From positions 7,066,001-7,130,000 of the forward strand of contig NZ_CP147913.1 in the NCBI RefSeq assembly GCF_037414475.1: a stretch of DNA of 64,000 nt, given 5' to 3'. The position numbers and the translations under genes were made by a program. Below are positions 44,600 through 52,188 of this stretch, piece by piece (the stretch's first letter is position 1; the number at the start of each line of letters is the position of its first letter). The stretch is from Myxococcus stipitatus (GTDB lineage: Bacteria > Myxococcota > Myxococcia > Myxococcales > Myxococcaceae). The notes under the pieces were generated by a model. The model was given only the letters and a program-made list of their open reading frames with translations, had not been told where the DNA came from and did not search any database.

Positions 44600-46627
44600 G
44601 TGTCTGGTGATTCCGTTCAGGTCCGCTTCGTCGTCGCGCCATTTCTCCCGGAGCATCAGCCCGCGTTGGGAGTGAGCACGCTGATTGGCGTACTGAAGCG
44701 CAGTGGCATCTCCTCGGACGTCAGCTATCTCAACGTCCAGTTCATGCGGCAGATTGGCTGGGAGCTCTACTACTACCTCTCCTACGCCACCCCTCCGGAG
44801 ATCCTCGCGGGTGAGATGGCCTTCCTCCCCGCGTCTCCAGACCTGCTGCTGGGCGAGATGGTCTTCGCTCCGGCGCTGTGGGGAGACGCCGCCTCCAACT
44901 GGGAGGAATACGCCGACCGCCTCACGCCGCTCCTGGAGGTGAAACAGCACACGTCGGGAGCCACCGCGGGCGGTGCGCGTCGAGAGCAGGCGCTGCACTG
45001 GGGCCGCGCCCGTGAGCTCATTCGAGCCTTGCGCGAGGACAGTCCCCGCATCGTGAAGCAGTGGGCCCAGGAGATTCTCAAGGGCAACCCGCGTGTCATC
45101 GGCTTCACCTCCACGTTCCAGCAGAGTGTGGCCTCGCTCGCGTTGGCGAAGGAGCTGCGCCGGCTGCGTCCGCGCGAGGAGCTCACGCTCATCATGGGGG
45201 GCGCCAACTGCGAGGCGGACATGGGCAAGGCGCTCTCGGACAACTTCCCCTTCATGGACCACGTGGTCTCCGGGGAAGGCGAAGGCGTCATCCTCGAGCT
45301 CGTCAAGAGCGTGCTGGAGGGCAAGGGAGGACGCCCCCAGCCTCGCTACGTGGCCGCGCCACAAATCGAGGACATGGACTCGTTGCCCATGCCCGACTTC
45401 GACCACTACTTCGCGGCCATCAAGGACATGCCGATGGCGAAGCGGGCCAATCTGACGGCGGAGTCGTCGCGCGGGTGCTGGTGGGGAGCCAAGGCGCACT
45501 GCACCTTCTGCGGACTCAACGGTTCGGGCCTGGCGTACCGGAGCAAGGACGCGGGCCGCTTCGTCCAGGAGCTGCGCACGCTGGCGGGGCGCTACGGCTT
45601 CAACTTCTTCATGATGGCCGACAACATCCTGGACCTGAAGTACATCAAGTCCGTGTTCCCCGCGCTCATCGAGCAGGGGGATGAAATCACGATGTTCTAT
45701 GAGACGAAGAGCAACCTCCGGAAGGAGCAGCTCGAGCTCATGGTCGCCGGCGGTGTCACGGAACTTCAGCCCGGCATCGAGAGCCTGAGCACGCCCATCC
45801 TCGAGCTGATGGACAAGGGCACCACGCGCCTCCAGAACATCCAGCTCATCAAGTGGTGCGAGGAGTTCGACATCAACGTCAACTGGAACATCCTCTTCGG
45901 CTTCCCGGGTGAAACGCCCCAGGAGTACGAGGAGATGGCCCAGCTGATGCCTTCTCTCGTGCACCTGCCTCCACCTGGAGGCTGCGGTCGCATCCGCATG
46001 GACCGGTTCGCGCCGTATTGGAAGACGCCCGAGAAATACAAGCTGAAGAACGTCCGCCAGAAGTGGGCGTATGACTATGTCTACGCCGCGTTGCCCGCCG
46101 AGGAGCGCCGGCGCATCGCCTACTACTTCGACTATGACCTCGATGGAGACATCGACCCCTCCGTCTACCTCCAGGACACGCTGAAGCGGACCGAGGAGTG
46201 GCGTGACGGCTACAGCCGGGGCGTGACGCTCGAGCTGAAGACGGGGACGGGCGTCGCCGCCTACGTGTTGGACACGCGGGGTGGGGTGTCGCGGGAGACG
46301 GTGGTCACGCCGGAGGAGGTCCAGGTGTTGAAGGCCCTGGACTCCATCCAGAGTCCTCGGGCCGTGCTGTCGAAGGTGAACGAGACACGCGAGGGGGCGC
46401 CTCTCCCGGAGGCGGACTTCGACGCGATGCTCGCGCGGTTCCTGGAGCGGCAGTGGGTCATCCGCGAGGGGGCCAGGCACCTGAGCCTCGTGCTGGACCG
46501 GACGGAGCGGCAGCGCATCATCGACCTGAAGATGGCGGCGCAGCTGGGCAAGCTCGACTGGGCCCGTCTGGGTGCCACGCCCGCCACCAGCCCGGGCCCC
46601 GCGAGGGCCGCCGCCTCCTCCCACTAG
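44600..46627 (+). CDS. Cx7Cx2C radical SAM enzyme, RiPP maturase-1 type
   Basis: This 675-residue enzyme starts at a GTG (44600) with AAGGGG upstream; the longer open frame overlaps the previous ACP and is rejected. The N-terminal 250 residues look like a cobalamin-binding Rossmann domain, but the DxHxxG signature is absent (FTSTFQQSV instead). The iron-sulfur ligands are C293-x7-C301-x2-C304 in GCWWGAKAHCTFCGLNG, not the common Cx3Cx2C. This spacing and the GCWWGxxxxCxFCGLNG text are typical of the 'ribosomal peptide maturation radical SAM protein 1' family. No precursor peptide is visible nearby. In this operon it may methylate or rearrange the polyketide chain or the pyrrole/oxazoline head. 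The reaction is unknown. Confidence 0.8.
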   Translation: MSGDSVQVRFVVAPFLPEHQPALGVSTLIGVLKRSGISSDVSYLNVQFMRQIGWELYYYLSYATPPEILAGEMAFLPASPDLLLGEMVFAPALWGDAASNWEEYADRLTPLLEVKQHTSGATAGGARREQALHWGRARELIRALREDSPRIVKQWAQEILKGNPRVIGFTSTFQQSVASLALAKELRRLRPREELTLIMGGANCEADMGKALSDNFPFMDHVVSGEGEGVILELVKSVLEGKGGRPQPRYVAAPQIEDMDSLPMPDFDHYFAAIKDMPMAKRANLTAESSRGCWWGAKAHCTFCGLNGSGLAYRSKDAGRFVQELRTLAGRYGFNFFMMADNILDLKYIKSVFPALIEQGDEITMFYETKSNLRKEQLELMVAGGVTELQPGIESLSTPILELMDKGTTRLQNIQLIKWCEEFDINVNWNILFGFPGETPQEYEEMAQLMPSLVHLPPPGGCGRIRMDRFAPYWKTPEKYKLKNVRQKWAYDYVYAALPAEERRRIAYYFDYDLDGDIDPSVYLQDTLKRTEEWRDGYSRGVTLELKTGTGVAAYVLDTRGGVSRETVVTPEEVQVLKALDSIQSPRAVLSKVNETREGAPLPEADFDAMLARFLERQWVIREGARHLSLVLDRTERQRIIDLKMAAQLGKLDWARLGATPATSPGPARAAASSH

Positions 46628-46636
46628 GACGACACG

Positions 46637-49600
46637 ATGTCCAACGACTCGAGGTCCTCCGCACAGGAGGAGCTGTCGCCTCTTCAGCGGGCGGCCCTGG
46701 CCATCAAGACGCTCCGGGCCCGGGTGGATGGCTTGGAGCACGCGCGCTCCGAGCCCATCGCCATCATCGGCATGGGGTGCCGCTTTCCGGGGAGCGCGGA
46801 CACCCTGGAGCGGTACTGGGAGCTGCTGCGCTCGGGCGGCGACGCCGTGGGGCCGGTGCCCGCGGACCGCTGGGACGCGGAGGCCTACTTCGCCGAGGAC
46901 GCCGATGCCGCGTGGAAGATGACCGTGCGCGAGGGGGGCTTCCTCGCGCAGCCCATCGCCGCGTTCGACTGTGAGTTCTTCGGCCTGTCGCCTCGCGAGG
47001 CGAACTACGTGGACCCCCAGCAGCGGTTGATGCTGGAGGTCTCCTGGGAGGCCCTGGAGGACGCGGGGATTGCGCCGGGCTCGCTTGCGGGGAGCGACAC
47101 GGGCGTCTACGTCGGGTTCCTCAGCAGCGACTACGGCCGCGTCCCCTTCAACGCGCTGCCGACGCGCGACCTCCCCTACATGGGGACGGGCAACGAGCTG
47201 AGCTTCTCGGCGGGGCGTGTCTCGTATGTGCTGGGGTTGCACGGCCCGTCGATGGTGGTCGCGACGGCGTGCTCCTCGTCGCTCGTCGCCGCGCACCTCG
47301 CCTGCCAGGCCCTGCGTCAAGGCGAGTGCTCGCTGGCGCTGGCCGGAGGTGTGAACCTCATCCTCCATCCGGACAACAACATCGTCCTGAGCAAGATGCG
47401 GGCGTTGGCGCCGGATGGGCGCTCGAAGACCTTCGATGCGTCCGCCAACGGGTATGGGCGCGGCGAGGGCTGTGGTGTCCTGGTGCTGAAGCGGCTCTCC
47501 GAAGCGCTGCGCGACAAGGACCGGATTCACGCCGTCATCCGAGGCTCGGCGGTGAACCATGACGGCCCGAGCGGGGGCCTGACGGTGCCGCATGGACCCG
47601 CGCAGGAGACCCTGCTGCGCAAGGCGTTGAAGTCCGCGAACCTGTCACCTTCCGACGTGCGCTACGTGGAAGCGCATGGGACGGGGACCCCGCTGGGCGA
47701 CCCCATCGAGCTGCGAGCCCTCGACGCGGTGCTCGGCGCGGGGCGGAGCGCGGAGACTCCGCTCATCGTCGGCTCGGTGAAGACGAACCTGGGGCACCTG
47801 GAGTCCGCCGCCGGCGCCGCGGGGCTCATCAAGGTCGCGTTGTCGCTCCGCCACGGAGAGATTCCGCCGCATCTCCATTTCCGCCGGCCCAACCCGGCCA
47901 TCGACTGGGAGCAGCTGCGGCTCCGGGTTCCCACGCAGGTGACTCCGTGGCCCGCGGGTCCTGGGCCCCGCGTCGCGGGCATCAGCGCGTTCGGGCTCAG
48001 CGGCGTCAACTCGCACGTCCTCGTCGAAGAGGCGCCACCCGAGTCCCCCAGGGCCGTGGAGGCGTTCCCCCGGTCCGTCCACCTGATGGCGTTGTCGGCT
48101 CGGACACCGGATGCGCTGGGCGAGCTGGCGCGGCGCTACGAGCAGGCACTTGGCGGTGAGCGGTTGGCGGCCCAGCCGCTGGAGGATATCTGCTTCACCG
48201 CGAACACCGGGCGGACACATTTCCAGCACCGGCTCGCGGTCATCGGCGAGTCCCATGAGGAGATGCGCGAGCAACTCCGGGGGTTCCTCTCGCGGCACGG
48301 CACGTCGCCGGCGCCTCGTGCCGGGAGCGCGCCGCGTGTCGCGTTCCTGTTCACGGGGCAGGGCTCACAGCGGCTGGGGATGGGGGAGGAACTCTTCCGC
48401 ACCGAGCCGGTCTTCCGTCGGACGCTGCTTCGCTGTGACGAGGTGCTGGCCCCGCTGATGGGGCAGTCGCTCGTGGAGTTGTTGTTCCCACGGGAGCGTG
48501 ATGACGCGGCCCGTGCGAGACTCGATGCGACGGGCTGCACACAGCCCGCGCTGTTCTCGCTCGAGATGTCGCTGGCGCGGCTGTGGATGTCCTGGGGCGT
48601 CACCCCGGACTTCGTGATGGGTCACTCGGTGGGCGAGCTCGTGGCGGCGTGTGTGGCGGGTGTCTTCACGTTGGATGAGGGGCTCCAGCTCATCGCCGCT
48701 CGTGGCGGCCTGATGCAGTCTCTTCCTCCGGGTGGGGCGATGGCCTCTGTCTCCGCGGACGCGGCGATGGTGGAGGCGATGCTGCCCCAGTACGGTGGAC
48801 AGCTCTCCATCGCGGCGCTCAATGGTCCGCGCAGCGTGGTCATCTCGGGTCGCGAGGGCGCGGTGAGTGATTGCCTGGGGGAGCTGACCCGGCGGGGCAA
48901 GCGCTGCTCCCTGCTGCGGGTGTCACATGCGTTTCATTCAGCCCTCATGGACCCCATCCTCGATGCGTTCGCGCGCGAGGTGGCCAAGGTCCGCTTCCAA
49001 CCCCCGGCCATTCCGCTCATCTCGAACGTGAGCGGCGAGGAGGCCGGCCCGGAGCTGCTGGAGCCTGGGTACTGGGTAGAGCAGCTCCGAGGCCCCGTGA
49101 GGTTCGCGCGCAGCATGGAGACGTTGAGCCAGGCGGGCGTGCAGGTGTTCCTGGAGGTGGGGCCCAAGCCGACGCTCGTGGCGATGGGACAGGAGTGTGT
49201 GTCGGGGGATGGAGGGCTCTGGCTGTCGAGCCTGCGGCAGGAGCGCTCGGATGCGCGGCAGATGTTCGACGGGCTCGCCGCCCTCCATGGCGCGGGTGTG
49301 GTGGTGAACTGGCACGGGCTGGATGAAGGCCGGGAGCGGCGCAAGGTCGCGCTGCCCGGATACCCCTTTCAACGCAAGAGGTACTGGATGGAGCTGGGTG
49401 GCTCGGGTTGGGACCGTCAGGGCGTGCGTCCTCGGAGCGCCGCGGGTGTCCACCCGCTCCTGGGGAGCCGGCAGGTCTCGCCCTCGCGGGTGCAACAGTT
49501 CGAGTCCTCGCTGGGGGCCACGACGCCGGCCTTCCTCGCGGACCACTCCGTCTACGGGCAGCTCGTGGTGCCGGGCGCCGCGTATGTGGAGATGGGGCTC

Positions 49601-52168
49601 GCGGCGGGCAAGGCGCTCTTCGGTGCGATGGGAGGAGTCGTCGACGAGCTGGGCTTCTCACAGGCCCTCTTCCTCCCCGACGCGGGCGAGCGCCGCGTGC
49701 ATCTGGTCTACACGCCCGACGCAGAGCACGGGGGGCGGTTCGAGGTCTTCAGTCAGGAGCCGCGCGAGGGCGAGGGCGAGCCGGAGTGGACGCTGCATGC
49801 GCACGGAAAGCTCTCCGCCGCGAAGGAGGATGCGGCGCGACGTGTCGACCTCCCAGGGCTCAGGGCCGCTCTTGGTACCGAGGTGGCGGTGGCCCCCTAC
49901 TACGAGAAGCTGCACCGGGCCGGGCTTGCCTATGGCCCCAGCTTCCGCGCGATTCGAGGGCTGTGGCGCGGCGAGCGCGAGGTCCTGGGGCAGCTCGCCC
50001 TGTCCGGAGCGGCCGTGGCGGATGCGGAGCGCTACACGCTGGCTCCCGCGCTCCTGGATGCCTGTTTCCAGATGGTGGGCGCCGTCGTGGAGGAGGAGGG
50101 GAGCGCCGCATATCTCCCCGCGGGAGTGGGGCGCGTCCACGTGAAGAGGGCGGGTGCACGCGAGGTCTGGGCCCACGCGAGGATGGCGCGCGCCGACGAC
50201 TCACGGGGCCCTGGCTTCACGTGTGAGCTGGAGCTGTTCACCGAGGAAGGTGAACTCGTCGCCGTGGTGGAGCGGCTGCGGTTGCAGCGGGTCGGACGTG
50301 AGGGATTCCTGGGGGCGCGGAGCAAGCGTCTCCAGAGCTGGCTCTATGAGCTGGAGTGGAGGGACAGTCCGTCGTTGGCATCGGCCAGGCCGTCGACGGA
50401 TGTCGCGCCTCACTGTCTCGTCCTCGGTGATGGGGCAGGGGTGGGGCGCCGGCTCGCGGAGCGCCTCCAGGGACGCGGCTGGAAGGTGATGACGGTGGAG
50501 GTGGATGCGAAGGGGTATGGCCTCGGCCGCGAGCGCGCTGAAGCACTCCTCGCGCTGCGCGATGTGGCGGCGCCGCTGCACGTCATCGACCTCTGGAGCT
50601 TGGATGGCGTCGGGGAGCATGTGCCGGAAAGGGCGCTGGCGCATGGCACGCGGGTGTTGGAGCTGGCGCAGGCGCTCGTGCGAGCACCGAAGGGGAAACC
50701 CACGTCACTCTGGTTGGTGACGCGTGGGGCACAGGCCCTGGTGGAAGGAGAGGCCGTGTCTGGGCCGTCCGGAGCGGTGCTCTGGGGGCTCGGCAAGGCG
50801 ATTGCGCGCGAGCACCCCGAGCTCCAGTGCCGCCGCGTGGACCTGGACCCGGCGGCCCCCGAGCAGGAGGTGGCGCAGCTTCACGACGAACTCCTGGGAG
50901 AAGGCCCGGAGGAGGAGGTTTCGCTGCGAGGCGGTCGCCGCCGCGTGCCCCGGCTGGTGCGTGGCCGCCGGCTGAAGGTATCGAGCGCCGAAGCCGCCCT
51001 GCGTCCGGATGCGAGCTACCTCGTGACAGGAGGGCTCGGTGGGTTGGGGCTCGCCGTGGCGGAGCGGCTGGTGGAGCGAGGGGCGCGGCACCTCGTCCTG
51101 CTCGGACGGAGTGCCCCGGGCGCGGAGGTGCGTACACGACTGGCCGCGATGACGGAGCGAGGCGTGGAGGTCCAAGCGCTCTCGTGTGACGTGGCCGTGG
51201 CGGCGGACCTCGCGCGAGTCCTCGCTGGACTCGAGGGGCGGCAGCCACCCCTCCGAGGCGCGGTGCACGCCGCGGGTGTCATCGACGATGGGCTGCTGAT
51301 GCAGATGACGCCCGAGCGGTTCGCGAGCGTGTTCGCGGCGAAGGTCTCTGGCGGATGGAACCTGCACCGCGCCTTCCAAGGAACGTCGCTCGACTTCTTC
51401 GTCCTCTTCTCCTCGGCGGCGTCGATGATTGGCTCGGCCGGCCAGGCGAACTACGTGGCCGCCAACGCGTTCCTGGACTCGCTGGCCCAGCTGCGGCGGG
51501 GGGAGGGGCTGCCCGGCCTGAGTCTTGGCTGGGGGGCCTGGGCGGAGGTGGGCGCCGCGGCGGACGCGAACCTTCAACGGCGCATGGAGCAGCTCGGCTT
51601 CGGGGTGATTCCGCTCGCGGACGGGTTGCAGCTCTTCGAGCAGTCGCTCGGGTTGGGAGGACAGCTCGGTGTCCTGCCGGTGGACTGGGCCGTGTTGGGG
51701 CGGCGGGGACGCTCCACGCTCTACGAGGACTTCGTCGCGCAGGCGAGCCCCGCCGCGGGCGAGGACATCCGCGCGAAGCTGGCGCGCATCCCTCCCGCTG
51801 ACCGCCGCGCCGAGCTGCGCGCATACGTGGGGACCTTGGTGAACGGCGTGTTGGGCCGTCCTCCCACGGAGGCGTTGGACCCGGCTCAGGGCTTCTTCGA
51901 CCTGGGCATGGACTCGCTGATGTCCGTGGAGCTGCGCAACGTCCTCCAGCGAAGCCTGGGTGTCTCGCTGCCCGCGACGGTCGCCTTCGACAACCCCACC
52001 GTCAACGCGCTCGCGGACCATCTGGCCGAGGAGGTGCTGGGGCTCCGGCAGGAAGCCGCTCCGGTGGCACGTGAAGTCGTCGAGGACCAGGACCTGGATG
52101 ACCTCCTCTCCGACGTCGACGACCTGTCCGATGGGGACGTCCAGGACCTGCTGCGCCGCCGCCGCTGA
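46637..52168 (+). CDS. PKS module KS-AT-DH-KR-ACP (malonyl)
   Basis: This 1843-residue complete module has an N-terminal docking helix (LSPLQRAALAIKTLRARVDGLE) resembling that of the KS-AT0-KR-ACP protein. KS Cys212 (ATACSSS, Ala replacing the usual Asp two before), AT Ser664 (GHSVGE) with H764-A-F-H (malonyl), DH His970 (HSVYGQLVVP) and Asp1141, KR TGGLGGLG and Tyr1606 (GQANYVAAN), ACP Ser1760 (LGMDSLM). All active-site residues looked for are present. The C-terminus (LSDGDVQDLLRRRR) matches the helical docking motif and should bind the N-terminus of the next protein. It starts 9 bases after the radical SAM gene. Confidence 0.93.
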   Translation: MSNDSRSSAQEELSPLQRAALAIKTLRARVDGLEHARSEPIAIIGMGCRFPGSADTLERYWELLRSGGDAVGPVPADRWDAEAYFAEDADAAWKMTVREGGFLAQPIAAFDCEFFGLSPREANYVDPQQRLMLEVSWEALEDAGIAPGSLAGSDTGVYVGFLSSDYGRVPFNALPTRDLPYMGTGNELSFSAGRVSYVLGLHGPSMVVATACSSSLVAAHLACQALRQGECSLALAGGVNLILHPDNNIVLSKMRALAPDGRSKTFDASANGYGRGEGCGVLVLKRLSEALRDKDRIHAVIRGSAVNHDGPSGGLTVPHGPAQETLLRKALKSANLSPSDVRYVEAHGTGTPLGDPIELRALDAVLGAGRSAETPLIVGSVKTNLGHLESAAGAAGLIKVALSLRHGEIPPHLHFRRPNPAIDWEQLRLRVPTQVTPWPAGPGPRVAGISAFGLSGVNSHVLVEEAPPESPRAVEAFPRSVHLMALSARTPDALGELARRYEQALGGERLAAQPLEDICFTANTGRTHFQHRLAVIGESHEEMREQLRGFLSRHGTSPAPRAGSAPRVAFLFTGQGSQRLGMGEELFRTEPVFRRTLLRCDEVLAPLMGQSLVELLFPRERDDAARARLDATGCTQPALFSLEMSLARLWMSWGVTPDFVMGHSVGELVAACVAGVFTLDEGLQLIAARGGLMQSLPPGGAMASVSADAAMVEAMLPQYGGQLSIAALNGPRSVVISGREGAVSDCLGELTRRGKRCSLLRVSHAFHSALMDPILDAFAREVAKVRFQPPAIPLISNVSGEEAGPELLEPGYWVEQLRGPVRFARSMETLSQAGVQVFLEVGPKPTLVAMGQECVSGDGGLWLSSLRQERSDARQMFDGLAALHGAGVVVNWHGLDEGRERRKVALPGYPFQRKRYWMELGGSGWDRQGVRPRSAAGVHPLLGSRQVSPSRVQQFESSLGATTPAFLADHSVYGQLVVPGAAYVEMGLAAGKALFGAMGGVVDELGFSQALFLPDAGERRVHLVYTPDAEHGGRFEVFSQEPREGEGEPEWTLHAHGKLSAAKEDAARRVDLPGLRAALGTEVAVAPYYEKLHRAGLAYGPSFRAIRGLWRGEREVLGQLALSGAAVADAERYTLAPALLDACFQMVGAVVEEEGSAAYLPAGVGRVHVKRAGAREVWAHARMARADDSRGPGFTCELELFTEEGELVAVVERLRLQRVGREGFLGARSKRLQSWLYELEWRDSPSLASARPSTDVAPHCLVLGDGAGVGRRLAERLQGRGWKVMTVEVDAKGYGLGRERAEALLALRDVAAPLHVIDLWSLDGVGEHVPERALAHGTRVLELAQALVRAPKGKPTSLWLVTRGAQALVEGEAVSGPSGAVLWGLGKAIAREHPELQCRRVDLDPAAPEQEVAQLHDELLGEGPEEEVSLRGGRRRVPRLVRGRRLKVSSAEAALRPDASYLVTGGLGGLGLAVAERLVERGARHLVLLGRSAPGAEVRTRLAAMTERGVEVQALSCDVAVAADLARVLAGLEGRQPPLRGAVHAAGVIDDGLLMQMTPERFASVFAAKVSGGWNLHRAFQGTSLDFFVLFSSAASMIGSAGQANYVAANAFLDSLAQLRRGEGLPGLSLGWGAWAEVGAAADANLQRRMEQLGFGVIPLADGLQLFEQSLGLGGQLGVLPVDWAVLGRRGRSTLYEDFVAQASPAAGEDIRAKLARIPPADRRAELRAYVGTLVNGVLGRPPTEALDPAQGFFDLGMDSLMSVELRNVLQRSLGVSLPATVAFDNPTVNALADHLAEEVLGLRQEAAPVAREVVEDQDLDDLLSDVDDLSDGDVQDLLRRRR

Positions 52169-52188
52169 GCCGTACTCGAGAGGACACC

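Noticed and set aside
44600-46627. A RiPP biosynthetic cluster centred on the radical SAM gene
   Set aside because: No short precursor-like gene with a core peptide, and no RiPP recognition element or transporter, is visible; the flanking genes are PKS.
44561-47593. Very long open frames on the minus strand opposite the PKS genes (for example about 1010 codons here, about 918 codons at 23570-26326)
   Set aside because: High-GC third positions leave antisense frames open. The translations are low-complexity Arg/Ala/Gly-rich with no domains, while the plus strand encodes intact modules.
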